Assembly (NCBI GenBank): GCA_025594325.1
Contig: JANHCV010000014.1
Location: forward strand, 372,001-436,000
DNA length: 64,000 nt
Direction of reading: 5' to 3'
DNA from: Blastocladiella emersonii ATCC 22665
Taxonomy: Eukaryota > Blastocladiomycota > Blastocladiomycetes > Blastocladiales > Blastocladiaceae
The notes under the pieces are model-generated. The model ran no database searches, had not been told where the DNA came from, and saw only the letters and a program-made list of their open reading frames with translations. This document shows, in pieces, positions 50,129-61,151 of the stretch (positions are counted from its first letter, which is position 1; each line of letters begins with the position of its first letter). Made by a program: the position numbers and the translations under genes.

Positions 50129-52652
50129 CTACTCGTTGAGCCCGAGCGCCTGCCACATGCGCCAGATCGACACGTCCCCGGGCTCGCGCTCCTCGGCCTG
50201 CTGCTGCAGGAGCTCGTGGATGCTATCGCGCGGGACCCCGTCCCCCTCCACCGCCTGCGCCGCGATGGCGCGCGGGAGCGGCGGGACCGGCGGCGGCGGC
50301 ATCGCCTCATGCACCTTTGGTGCGTTCGGGAACAGCATGCTCGCGCGCCGGTTGACCCCGACCACGCTCATCCGCGACCCGAGCGCGCTCCCCGTGGCCT
50401 GCGGCCCGGGCACCGGCAGCGGCATCGCGAGGAACATCATCGAGTCGCGCCGGTTGAGCGAGCTGAGCCCGAGCGTGCCGAGCGTGAACGACGGGCCCGA
50501 CGATGCCGACGGGATCTGCGGCGCGCCCGCACTCCGCGGACCCGATGCCGCGGGCGCGGACCGCTGCCCCGGCGGTGGCGGGTACCCGTGCGGCCCCGCG
50601 TTCGCGACCGCCGTGTTGATCGGCTGCAGCACCGGCGGACGCAGCGACTCGGCGCGCGGTGGGTAGTACCCGAGTGGGGCCGCAGCGGCGGTCTTGCTGC
50701 TGCTGTCGATCGACGGGCCCGTTCCGTTGGGCGCGGTGCGCGTGGAGGCGGCGGCGGTGGGCTGCTGGGTGTCCACGCCGATCAGCGACGACGTGCGCTT
50801 CGGGTGTGCGGCGGCGAACGGCGCGTTGGGCGCGGACCGGCGCCGCGGGACGACGGGCGGCATGGCGGGGTCGTTTGTCGAAGTGTCGACGACGCCCGAA
50901 TCCGCGGGCACCCCACCGACCGGCCTTCCCGCTGGCGGCGGTGGTGGCCGCGCACCCGCGTTGACAAGGTGCGGCGGAACGACCTGGACCGCGCGCTGCT
51001 GGTTCTTGGGCGGCGGCGGGAGCCGGATCGGTTTCGGCGCGCGGACGCGGCGGCGCGTCGGGATCGGCGCCGTCGGCAGCTGCTCGGTGAAGATCGGGAA
51101 GAAGAGTTTGAAGGGGACGCCTGACGGCGGGCGCAGGTTCGCCGAAGAGCCGGGCACGACGGCGGCCCAGTGGCGCAGCTCCGGTTTCGCGGTGGGGGCG
51201 GGGACGCGCGCCGAGGGCACCGGTCGGCTCGCGGCGGGGAGCACCATGCTGTCCGTGTTCCCCGGCGCGCCGCCGGGACCGCTGCCGGACGCGTGGTGGT
51301 GGTGGTGGAGAGGTAGGCAGCCGTGCATGACAGCGGCGCGCGCAGCCGACGGGAGACACGACGGGTCCGAGTCGGCGCGCGGAGGGACACTGACAAGGTG
51401 CGGGCGGCCCGCGGCCGGGTCGGGCGTGCCCCCGCGCACCGGCCGCGGTGACGTGACGGTCGGCGGCGCGGCGTTGGCGGCGGCAGGCGGGCGAGGGAGC
51501 GGGCGGTTCGGCACGAGCTGCGGTCGGCCATGGGCGGCGGAATCGTCGGACGCCACGCGCTGGCGAGGTTGTGGTTGGTGTGGTGGCGGCGCGGACGCGT
51601 TGCCCGGGTACAGCGTGCACGCGCTGTCGATGCCCTCGTCGACGGACGAGGTGTCGCCCGGCGCGGCGGCGGAGGGGCGAGCAAACGGTTTTGGAACGGT
51701 TGTGGTGGTGGAGAGCGCGTCGCCGGCAGTGGCCGCGGCCGCGGCCGCGGTAGGCGGGTGGTGCGCCGAGCGGGCGGCCGGGCGTGGTGGGACTGGCGGC
51801 ACGATGGTGGGTCCAGACGGAGCAGCAGCAGCGGCGCCTGTTGGTGGCGCGGGGGTGCGGCCAATCGCGCGGCGCTGCTGGGCGGCAAAGTGGAGGACAA
51901 AGGTCCACATCTCGAACTCGGCCTCGGACTTGGTCTTGACCACGTAGTTGCGGCCGTGGACCGTCGAGATGGTGAAGATGAGCGGGTTGCGGGCGGTGCG
52001 GCGCGCGGCGCCCACGGCAGCGGGGTCGCCCAGCGGCGCCGACAGCTTCAGGATGTAGGCGGCGGGGACGGTCCAGATGGGCAGCTGGTAGTACTTGGCC
52101 TTGCACGGCACCGTCTGCGGCGGCGGGGTGTCGTCGTCCACGTCCTCGAGGTGGTACGACCCCGACGACGACATGAGCTCGTTCCCCGCCTGCACGCTCG
52201 CCCAGTACTGCATCCAGTTCTCGGGGGTCGCGAGCAGCGGCGACGAGATCATGGGCGTCACCAGCAGGTCGCCGCGCGCTAGCGAGAAGCCGCGCTTGCC
52301 CGGCAGCGTGGCGGCGCCCTCGAACGACGGCGGCTCCTGGTCGAACGGCACATGCGCGGCGACGTGGTTCGGCGGGTCGATGTCGAGGCGGCCGTCGGCG
52401 GGCGTCTTCTTGTCCTCGAGGCAGACGAGCAGGGTCCCTGAGTGCGAGAGCAATGATCAGCACTGAAGCAGGTAAGCAGGTGTGGCGGCGGCAGCCCACC
52501 AAAACCATACCGTCGAAGCGCAGCTCCTTCTTGACCCACTTCTTGGTGCGTGCGCCCGTCAGGAACGAGTTGGACCCGACGAGGATGAAGACCTCGGAGA
52601 TGAGCACCGGGTTGACGATGCGGCGCAGCTCGCCCGTCTCGTTGGCGACCAT
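50129..52652 (-). CDS. PH-domain protein with long disordered tail
   Basis: Two exons (52511-52652 and 50129-52437, 73-bp intron) give 816 residues. The PH-like domain is split by the intron. The first strands are VFILVGSNSFLTGARTKKWVKKELRFDGTLLVCLEDKK. The later part is KAKYYQLPIWTVPAAYILKLSAP...NPLIFTISTVHGRNYVVKTKSEAEFEMWTFVLHFAAQQRRA, ending with the invariant-Trp helix. About 550 residues of Pro/Ser/Ala/Arg-rich low-complexity sequence follow, with many PxxP motifs (PPVPPRPAAR, APKPIRLPPPPK), suggesting SH3 partners. The domain would bind phosphoinositides or proteins at the membrane. The specific role is unknown. It converges on the TmcB-like gene with 57 bp between stops. Confidence 0.8.
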
Positions 52653-53418
52653 CTTGCTGGTCGGAACGGTTTATTCGGCGTGGGCGGCGATCACTCCCGG
52701 AGGCGGTGGAGACGGTTGCGCCGAGTCAGATGCATGCAGTCGCGCGGACTGGTTGATGATGATGAAGCGAGGGACTCGCCGTCGACGAGCATGGCGGAAT
52801 CCAGCGCGGTGGGTGGCGGAGCACCCGCCATCTATTTCCGGGAAGATCGGCCCTAGCGCACGTGCTGCGCCGCACGCCGCGTCGCGCTCGCCCGAACAAG
52901 CAAGCCGCGCGAGTGGTTCAAACCGCACATGACAGACGTTTCACCTTCCGCACGCGGAGCGGCGCGTCGGATCAGACTTGCCATCACCATCACATCACAC
53001 GGTACGACGCGTCGCAACTTCAGACTTGCAGGCCTGCGACACGCAGAGTCTGCTCACGGCAGATTGTGCTCTTGGTGCCCTCACCGAACGCAGGCGTCAC
53101 GACGAACGAGGTGAGCATAACCTTGACATTTATGAATCTTGCTTCATGCACATGGTTCACAAAATTACTCTGTGACCTGCGAGACATCACATGATATCTC
53201 GACGGGTCCAATTGTTCCTCGGCCCTAGGCCGTGCGCGGAGCCACGAAAATTTGCCAGCCCAATAAGAGCACGAACTGAGCGTCGGCACGTCCGGTCAAC
53301 CGCTACGCTTGTGCGTTGGCGTCCTCCGCCCCGCGCGAGGCAACGCGTGGTTGGGAAAATCAAAAACTATATTCCTGGATTGTGAGGCTTAAAGACCATC
53401 TTCAACATCAGGAACGAT
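52653..53418. other. Spacer before the low-GC island
   Basis: This is the promoter side of the PH-domain gene, and the point at which base composition falls. No gene, RNA or repeat is recognised. Confidence 0.5.
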
Positions 53419-54576
53419 ATGGCCTTCGGTTTTCTGGTTCATAACCTGAAAGAAAACCGCTTCCAGCATGTCGGGGTTTGTGGGCAGTCCGTTTTCAAGG
53501 CATTTGTAGACTGCCGAGTCCTTGGCTTTGAGGCCAAGGAGCCACTGGTTGACATGCCCTCGTGGATGGCTCTGTTCGGTGAACGTGATCCGCTCACCGC
53601 TTTGGCCAACTTTGGGAAGCTCCTTGAGCTCGCGGTCGCACTTTCTGTCGACCCTTGCGCCCTGCTGGACGATTCCGAGTGTCTTATCGCTTTGTCACGG
53701 CTGGATATTCTAAATGACGTGCTTTACCTTGTCGGCGCACACACGAGCCCGCTCCGCATCTTCCAAACTTGCGCCTGGCGATCAATGTTTAGCGCTCACT
53801 GGGATGTTGCAGTGACGTTTGCCCCGCTCCTCATCGCCCTTCTCTGTGACGCCAGGACGTCAACTGAGACGCTCGAGTTTCTTGCGCAGGACAGCCGAAT
53901 GATCCAGTTCGACTTGCTGCTCCTCCCTGAAGTCCGCGGCGCTCCCAGACTCTTGCGTTGGAACGTTGACGCGTTCATGTCCAGCTTGCCTCGTCACAAT
54001 CAACTACGCAACACCTCGCCCGTGCCTTCAACAGGGTGGCGGCGGCCGCCTGCCGAGCTCCCAGACTCGACCTGGAAGCCATGGCAGTACGCGATTCACA
54101 CCGTGCTGACCAAGGTTGCTGGCTTCCGAATTGTGGACGTCGCGATTGCCTATCAAGTGCGCGACGTGCTGTTCTCAAGCGAGGCGCTACTGATGGCCGA
54201 CTTTTTGCGCCGCGGCGAGCTTGCCAGCCGCACCCGCGGGCCCAGGTTCAATGTTGCATGAATCATCGAGCGGCTGCACCGCGCAGCTCCCGCGGTCCTC
54301 GTCAATGACCTCGTGCGGCTGCGCGTGACGAGTCCGCGGCACATCTGGCGCATGATCCCGCCTGGCGCGCTTGTGGGCGTGCGCTCGCCGACGTGGGTCT
54401 TCGCGGCCGTATGCGTGGTCTTTGACAACGCGCGCTTGACCGAGTCTACACGGCGCGAATCCTTGCACCAAATTGTGGCAGCCGCAGGCGGTCTTGCGCG
54501 GACCGCCAAGTTCCGCAACATGGTGAGCGCTGAGTGCGAGTGGCGCAAGCTTCCTGTTCCTGACCTCGCTCAGTAA
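53419..54576 (+). pseudogene. Unknown ORF interrupted by one in-frame TGA
   Basis: ATG 53419 opens a 280-codon frame to TGA at 54259-54261. The same frame then continues open for another 105 codons (IIERLHRAAPAVLVNDLVRL ... SECEWRKLPVPDLAQ) to TAA at 54574-54576. No GT-AG pair of reasonable length removes the stop. The simplest reading is a single nonsense mutation in a 385-residue protein. The sequence is helical and Leu-rich (PLTALANFGKLLELAVALS, LDILNDVLYLVGAH, VTFAPLLIALLCDAR). No motif is recognised; the style and lower GC resemble the next gene, so it may be a related F-box-like protein that lost its N-terminus. A functional 280-residue product is possible. Confidence 0.5.
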
Positions 54577-54726
54577 AATTTCGTTGATAAAACAAAGAGT
54601 TTCCATAGTCCGACTGATGGTCGTCGCGAGGATGGCAACGACGCGTCGGGCTTGAGCTGGCTTCAAGCTGAGGCGGCGGCTTGGTCCGTTCTTGCTCTCG
54701 AGTCAATGTCACTCTGATGGAATAAC

Positions 54727-56052
54727 ATGGATCCGGACGATTTAACTTCTTGCAAAGCCTTATGTACCTCGATGCCAAGCGCTTCGCCAGGTTTCGCAAG
54801 CCTTCCCGTGGATATCGTCTCAGTAGTCCTGCAGCTTGCTGTTCCGCGCTCTCGACTCACGCTCGCGACCCGTGAGTTCGCTGAAGTTGCTGCTTTAACT
54901 TCTACTCAATGGATTTGGCGCTGCACCGTCCTGCTGCAGCCTAATTTGTGCGGCTGGGACCGAGGCAAGGTGTTCAGCGGCAGCTTGACGCTCGACGACC
55001 CGATGCCACTCACGCCTTACTTGCGCTACCTTGCTTGCACCGAGGCTACTGCTGCCGCTGCCCGCGACTACGACTGCACCCTCTGGCTTCCTCGTTCTGA
55101 CGTGTTTGATCAGAAAACGTTGACTCGCCTTCTCGCTCGACTTGCATTACAACTACCCGCCGATTTTGACGTTTACGAGGATGGTGACGACTGGAAACGT
55201 ACGCCATACGGTCAAGAAGGCGAGGATTACGTACCCAAAGTCTCACCCATCAAGAACTTTTACCTCGCCTACCAACTCGCTTTCTACCTTGTCGCTGTTG
55301 GCAAGGAAGCTGAGCTGACACTCGTCCTCGGCTCAATGACCCGCGATTTTTTCAACGAGCATACGCTCACACTTGACGAATGGGTCAGCTTGGACGTGGA
55401 GTGGCGCAAGGACGTCCAGTGGGCATACGCAGATCATAGCGGCCCCGACAATCCGTATAATGCTTTCCCGCCCGATGCCAGAGTTTCCTTTGTCGAATAC
55501 CTCGCGCTTGCGTGCATGAAATGGTGGCGCCCCGAAATACTTCCTGTTGTGGCGAAGCCAGAGTACACTTTTGATCGCGCCAAGTTCGGCGACATGTTTA
55601 TTCGGCACAATCAGTTCAAGCTCGCACCAGCGGCCTGCCACGCCTCGCTCGCGACCAATCTCATTGTGTCGACAATCCAGCTCTACTTCTGCGAGCTCGG
55701 CGGGATCCACTATCTCAGCGGTGTCTGTCGATCAGTCGCATACCTCTTCCGCAAACGGTGCAGCGCCTCAACACTCTTGGAACTCATTCGCGTGTTTGAC
55801 TTCCACCGCATCCATCGCGAAGTTGAGGGCTCCTTCACTCGAAACGGAATAAGTGAGGTTATGGCGCTCCGTCGAGTTATCAATTTCCTCAAAACGGAAC
55901 ACGTCAAGGATCACGAGGAGACGCTGCTTTCGCTCGCTCAGCACGGGCTCCTTGGAACCGGGCACTGTGCTAAGCTTCAACCCGTCTTTCCTGACTGGCC
56001 CTGGGATGCGATCCTACTACTCAGATGGCTGAGCGCTGGTTCATCGTTCTGA
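54727..56052 (+). CDS. F-box-like protein of the low-GC island
   Basis: This is a 441-residue, single-exon protein. Residues 22-60 (FASLPVDIVSVVLQLAVPRSRLTLATREFAEVAAL) are arranged like the F-box-like start of the family at 20-21 kb (LPAELIAAVLHFAEPRS...SRTF). The rest is unrelated in detail: aromatic-rich helical segments (IKNFYLAYQLAFYLVAVGKEAELTLVLGSM, VEYLALACMKWWRPEILPVV, LLELIRVFDFHRIHREVEG). Base composition and codon choice are clearly less GC-rich than in neighbouring core genes, which suggests a different mutational history or recent acquisition. A ubiquitin-adaptor role would follow only if the N-terminal motif is a true F-box. No damage is visible. Confidence 0.6.
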   Translation: MDPDDLTSCKALCTSMPSASPGFASLPVDIVSVVLQLAVPRSRLTLATREFAEVAALTSTQWIWRCTVLLQPNLCGWDRGKVFSGSLTLDDPMPLTPYLRYLACTEATAAAARDYDCTLWLPRSDVFDQKTLTRLLARLALQLPADFDVYEDGDDWKRTPYGQEGEDYVPKVSPIKNFYLAYQLAFYLVAVGKEAELTLVLGSMTRDFFNEHTLTLDEWVSLDVEWRKDVQWAYADHSGPDNPYNAFPPDARVSFVEYLALACMKWWRPEILPVVAKPEYTFDRAKFGDMFIRHNQFKLAPAACHASLATNLIVSTIQLYFCELGGIHYLSGVCRSVAYLFRKRCSASTLLELIRVFDFHRIHREVEGSFTRNGISEVMALRRVINFLKTEHVKDHEETLLSLAQHGLLGTGHCAKLQPVFPDWPWDAILLLRWLSAGSSF

Positions 56053-56133
56053 ACGCGACCCTCGGCTCGGTGGAGTCAGTTTCGTAATCGATTCAAGTCA
56101 TATTGTCGTTCTCATAACTCTCCTCTGCCCCTT

Positions 56134-57018
56134 TTATATAATAAGCTGAAGACCATTACTGAACTTCGGCAGAAACGGGCTAATGTCAGGATACTGGCCC
56201 GTCAAAGGATCCGTCACGCGTGAAAGTCCAAGCCGCTTGAGGCCCGACGGCAAGTGCGCAAAGACTGCGCCGAGTCCCACCTGGCTCAGCTCCGCGCCAT
56301 CGAGATTGAGGTGCACGAGCCGCGGCGGGATGCGCTCCATGAGCGCGGCGACACTCGCGTCGGTGACACCGGCGTAGCAGAGCTACAGCTTAAGCAACGA
56401 GGCCGGGAGATGCTCGGACAGCGTCATCACACCCTCGTCCTGGATCATGTTATGGCCGAGCAAAAGAAACTCGAGGCGCGGTGGAAGCTGTTGAGCGAGG
56501 ACGGTTGCCCCCTTGACTGTGATCATGTTTTCACGCAGATTGAGGTTGATCAGGAACGCCGGGAGATGCGGGGCCAGCTCGATTAATCCCTGTTCCCCGA
56601 GATAGCATTGTTTGAGATCCAGATTGCGCAGTCCAGGCGGCATGTGCTGCACCAGCGCGCGCGTAGGTTCGAGTGAGAGCGAGATGGGCCCAAGCGAGAG
56701 AGCCTTGAGCGCGGGCGGTAGGAAGCGTCCTGGGTATCAAGGATGTTGCTACTGAGATCAAAGTCCTCGAGGTCACACGGGAAAGGCGAAGACTCCTCGC
56801 CCGCGGCCGCGGCGCCCACACCGATCCAGTTACCCATGAGCTCGAGCTTCTTGACGGGACCCGGGGAGGCGGAGCGCGCACAGCGCGTCAAACGTGAGGT
56901 CGCAGCAAGTAAGAGTGACATACGTTACGCGAGACTCGGGTGCAGCCATGGCATTCGCAAGCGTTGATGCGCCCGCTTCGGTGACTCGCATCCTGCGACA
57001 CAGCACCAAATCACACAA
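56134..57018 (-). pseudogene. Leucine-rich-repeat protein gene, decayed
   Basis: The minus strand encodes ribonuclease-inhibitor-like LRR units: PPGLRNLDLKQCYLGEQGLIELAPHLP, FLINLNLRENMITVKGATVLAQQLP, LEFLLLGHNMIQDEGVMTLSEHLP, and after an in-frame TAG (about 56383) GVTDASVAALMERIPPRLVHLNLDGAELSQVGLGAVFAHLP. Upstream units lie in other frames (VKKLELMGNWIGVGAAAAG with DLEDFDLSSNIL; and MRVTEAGASTLANAMAAP with VTYVTLTCCDLTFDALCAL), so there are at least two frameshifts as well as the stop. Order along the strand is kept, so this was one LRR gene. LRR proteins of this class bind other proteins. Confidence 0.7.
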
Positions 57019-57146
57019 GCCGTCACGAACGGAATCTAAGACCGATGCGGGGTACGCGTCGCCGGGCGGGTCGGCCCCGCGTGTCAGGGACTATACGCGT
57101 GGTAACGTTGTACATTAGTAGACTCCACGCTCTATCTTGCACAAAA

Positions 57147-57563
57147 TCAACGTACGCAAGAGAACACAAACTGCTGCCCCAATCCGTTGAAAAAGACCTG
57201 AACCCGCTTGTCGACCTCGCACTTGGGCAGCGGCAAGTCGGACCGGCGCCACCAGTCGAGCGTCGCGTACGAGCTTGCCGCGTCCGTGATCGCGCGGCCC
57301 GTGTACTCGAGCGCGCGGCCGGACCGACGCCACGCGTCCAGCACGTGGAGGCGGCCAGTTGCGCTGGCCTCGTCCATGGAGATTGAGAGCAGGTGCTGCT
57401 GAATGGCGCGGTGAACGCACGGCGCGCGGCCGCGAACGAGGACGCGGGTGTACTGCCGCATCGCGTCGACCTCGTTGGGGTCGTGCAGCCTCACCGCGAA
57501 GTAGAGAGCACGGTCGATGAGCGAGTCGGGTATTTCAGCAAGTCTCGATTCCATGTGTTCCAT
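57147..57563 (-). pseudogene. Ankyrin-like (LDWW-type) repeat protein, short fragment
   Basis: ATG 57563 starts MEHMESRLAEIPDSLIDRALYFAVRL. Two degenerate repeats follow (SATGRLHVLDAWRRSGRALEYTGRAI and SYATLDWWRRSDLPLPK), of the A-x(3)-G-x(2)-x-V-LDWW type used in many copies by blastocladiomycete proteins. The frame stops after 138 residues, far shorter than usual members with ten or more repeats. It is therefore probably a truncated remnant, though a short functional protein cannot be excluded. Confidence 0.5.
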
Positions 57564-57868
57564 GGTTGTTGAGGGGGGAGGGCGGAGGGGTCGGGAGCGA
57601 GCGATGAGAGTCGGGCTGCATGGCCACCTGTCACTCCAATCGCGACGCGTCGCGACGCGTTTTCCTTGCAGTCGATTCGCTAAGCAAACGTTTCGGCGTC
57701 CTGGCCGCTCGTTTCTGTTTCGCAATGGCAATGAGATCATGTCCTTCTGCCTCAAGCCTTAAGCTAAGAGCAGACGATGCGGGACAACGCAGAACGGATT
57801 GGTGATCGGATCAGACACTCGAGGTTTGTCACCTCACAAACACATCAACCACATCAACCACCCACCTC

Positions 57869-59713
57869 TCAACTCTGCCGCGTGATCCGGTTCGACCCGC
57901 TCACGACCTCGAGCACCGCGCCCGAGTCCTCCCTGCCGCCGTTCTGGCGCTTGACGCTCTCAACGAACCGGTACTCGGTGCGGACCTTGTCCTGGGCGAC
58001 CGTGACGAGCATGTACCCGTGGCGCCACAGGTTGACAAACTTGGCGCCCGGGTTGGGCTCGACGAAGGGGTCGCGCGCGAGGCGGCCGAGCGACTCGGAG
58101 TCGCGCACGGGCGACGCCGACGTGACCGACGGACCGACGAACTCGGGCATCACCGCGCCCTTCCCCGTCGCCGGGTCGTACTGCTTGGCGTCCAGGAACA
58201 GGTCCGAGGCCACCGATGCGTGGAGGTCGCCTGTGACACAGCAAGTGTTCGAGATGTTGTTGTTGGCGACAAACTCGAGGACGCGCTGGCGCGCCGCGGG
58301 GTACCCGACCCACGCGTCGTTGAGGATCGGGACCTCGGACCCGAACACCGTGTTCGGAATCGGCGCCATGATGACCTGGTTGCCGAGCACGCGCCATTTC
58401 GCCGTGGACGAGTTGAGCGTGTTGAACAGCCAGCCCCCTTGCTTCTCGCTGATCAAACGGCGCGTCTGCGGGTCGCCCGCGGCCTGCTGGTCGCGGCCCT
58501 CGATGCGCGTGTCAAGCATGATCAGGTCAAACAGCGCGCCGACCCGGAACACACGGTAGATCGAGTACAGCGACGGGTCCGCCGCCGACACGTCGGGCGT
58601 CACAGGGCGAGTCGGCGTGTACTCCCACCACGCGCGCGCCGCGTTCGCCTTGCGCACCGACCACGGGCCCTGCGTCTCCGGGTCGTGGTTCGCCGCACCG
58701 TTCATCCACGCGTTGTCGGCGAACTCGTGGTCGTCGTAGATCTGTTTGCGGGCGCGAGTTTTGCGGTCTCGCGGTTAGAGCCGCTCGATTTCGAACCGCA
58801 GCAGACAAAAAGCGTACCATGATCATCGGCTTGACGCGCGTCATCTCCTGGTAGTCGGGGTCGGTGCGCGTCTGCGCGTGGCGCGTGCGGTAGTCGGACA
58901 GCGACACGATCTCGACGTTCGGCTGCGGGTCGCGGTCGTCGGGCAGGCTACCATCCACACTTGGATAATCTCGCTTGGAGTACTCGTAGATAACGTCGCC
59001 GAGATGCACGACCGCGTCGACCTCCTCATTCCGCGCAATGTTACCGAGCGACGAAAAGTACCCGTGCCAGAACGCCATGCACGAGATGGTCGCGATCGTG
59101 AACTTGGCCGGCACGTCGCCCGCTGCGGGCAGCGTGCGCGTCTGGCCGACGCCCGTCGCGTTGGACCCGTCGGGCGACGCGAACCGGTAGTAGTAGGCCG
59201 TGGCCGGGGACAAGTTCGGCACGTCCAGCTTCACCGTGTAGTCGACGTCGCCCGACGTCGCCGTCGCACCCGCCGCGAGCGGCGACGATAGGTCCGCGGC
59301 GGCCGACACGGTGTAGTTGACGAGCACCGGCGCCGTCACGTTGGTGGATGGCGTCACCTTGGTCCACAGCACGACGCGGTCTGCGCGCGGGTCTGGACGC
59401 GATGATGACGGTGGGTGGCAAGGTCAGCGCGCACTCGCGGTGGCCACGCGCGCGGGAGGGAGAGAAAGGACGTACCGCCAGACGCGACGCCGTGGAGGAA
59501 CGCGAGCGGGACCGCGGCGGGCGGCGCGGGCTGCTGGCGGCGGCGCAGCAGGGCCGCGTACGGGATGCGCGCCGCGTCGCGGCCGCGGAACGGCGAGTGG
59601 TAGACGAGGTTGGCCAGCGACACGGGCGGCGGCGCGGGCGGCGGCGTGGTGGCCGTGGCCACGACCGCGGCGGCGAGCGCGAGGGCCAGGACGAAGGCGC
59701 GTAGGAGATACAT
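57869..59713 (-). CDS. PhoD-type alkaline phosphatase/phosphodiesterase, secreted
   Basis: Three exons (59476-59713, 58818-59392, 57869-58741; introns 83 and 76 bp) give 561 residues. The start (MYLLRAFVLALALAAAVVATA) is a signal peptide. The N-terminal PhoD domain has [23 protein letters not shown] and the Fn3-like strand AYYYRFASPDG. Metal-binding motifs of the calcineurin-like core are visible: FTIATISCM, AVVHLGDVIYEY (Asp), IYDDHEFADNAW (Asp-His), GGWLFNTLNSSTAKWRVLGNQVIMAP (Asn), and CVTGDLHASVASDLF (Asp, His). The C-terminal strand segment NLWRHGYMLVTVAQDKVRTEYRFV is typical. It would release phosphate from phosphodiesters or monoesters outside the cell or in a vacuole, with Fe/Ca cofactors. 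Introns use standard GTACG donors. Confidence 0.93.
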
Positions 59714-60015
59714 GGTGGTGGTGGTCACAAACCGATGCGGAGCGGAAGACGAAGTCGGAGGCGGCGGCGTCTTTCACGGGTTGCGGTTCGAGGAAGGCGA
59801 CCATCGACGAAGTCCATAGAAGGTGGTCATCATCAATTGAGATGCGGGTGAGACAAGCTTCGGTTGACCGCTCACGATGACGAACGAGTGATAGAGAACC
59901 GCGCAGGCGAGCGCGTTGATTGATTAAATACTACTACGACAACTTAGTCTTCCCACTTCTTCATCTAGTCTCCGCGGAACGGACGCGTTCCTCGCGGTGT
60001 CGTCTTGCCGCCGAC

Positions 60016-61151
60016 CTACTGCTTGGGCGCGGGCGCGACCGTCGCGTCGTTATCGCTCGTCTTGAACGTCTTGACGGCGTCGGCCTCACTCGGGTGGTCG
60101 ATGGGTGCGCGCCACTGGAGCTGGTCGACGTGCGGGGCGGACCGCAGGCTCTCGCGCTTGTCGCGGACGCAGTCGGCGAAGAAGTGGTTCGAGTCGCGGT
60201 GGACGGCCTCGTCGGCGCGGACGGCGAGGACGACCTCGCGCAGGCGCGCGTCCTTGGGCAGGTTCCAGTACTCGATGGCGATCTCCGGGGCTGGGATGTT
60301 GTCGATGCGGCCGGCGTCGATCTCGCGCAGGAACGACGTGTAGCTGATGACGGCTTCCTCCTCGAGGTACCCGACGACACGGTGCGCCGTGCGCGGCGAG
60401 ACCAGGTACAGGAGGAAGAAGGCGTTGAAGAAGACGCCCTGGACGGTGGTCACCAGCATGCGCTCGAGAATGTTGGGCTGCGACAGCTTCATGAACGTCA
60501 TGAGGTGCATGCGCTCGTTCTCGGCCTCGTGCAGCAGGTGCGAGATCCAGCCGCCGTCGTGCTCGAGCTTGCGCAGCGAGCGCAGGTGCCGGATCATGCC
60601 GCCGACCATGCCGGGAACGCCGGCGACCGTCTCTGTGGGAGGGTGGCGCGGGTGAGTTGGTGCTCGTGGCGCGGAAGCGAGAGGGAGAAGCGTACCGAGA
60701 AGCACAGCGCGATGAATGTACTTTTTGCGGAAGAACAGGTCTACGAGTCACGCGAGTCACGGTCAGCGATGACCCTCAGCAACAGCCATCCTACGACAAA
60801 CGTACCAGCGGGAATGCGCATCGACTTGACGACGCGCAGGGCGACCGCGTCGCGCCAGTCCTCGGGGGTGCGGTGCACGTCGAGGCCGACGTCCATGGCC
60901 TCGAGCTGGGCGGGCGTCACGGGGCGCAGGAACTCGTCGCGCATGGGCTGCGGGTGGATCTCGGGGAGACGGTGCGGCGGCGGCGGCGACGCGCGCAGCG
61001 GGGACGTGTGGAAGAAGGCGGTCGCGGCCGGGGTGCGGCGGAAGGCCATTGCAGCGACCAGCATCGGCCGCGCGGTGGCCGCCGAGTGCGCGCGCAGGCC
61101 GACGCGGGCGGCGCGCACGGGGCACGACTTGAGGGTGGATGTGAGCATCAT
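60016..61151 (-). CDS. AOX1: Alternative oxidase, mitochondrial
   Basis: Three exons (60806-61151, 60696-60740, 60016-60632; introns 65 and 63 bp) give 335 residues. The first 60 residues are Arg/Ala/Ser-rich, a mitochondrial presequence. The di-iron motifs are present: [14 protein letters not shown] (Glu), [19 protein letters not shown] (Glu, ExxH), [15 protein letters not shown] (Glu), and [16 protein letters not shown] (ExxH). The enzyme takes electrons from ubiquinol directly to oxygen at the inner membrane and bypasses complexes III and IV. A 45-bp middle exon ([15 protein letters not shown]) is confirmed by phase and conservation. The gene is divergent from STE23 across an 878-bp region containing repeated TCAACAA motifs. 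Confidence 0.96.
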
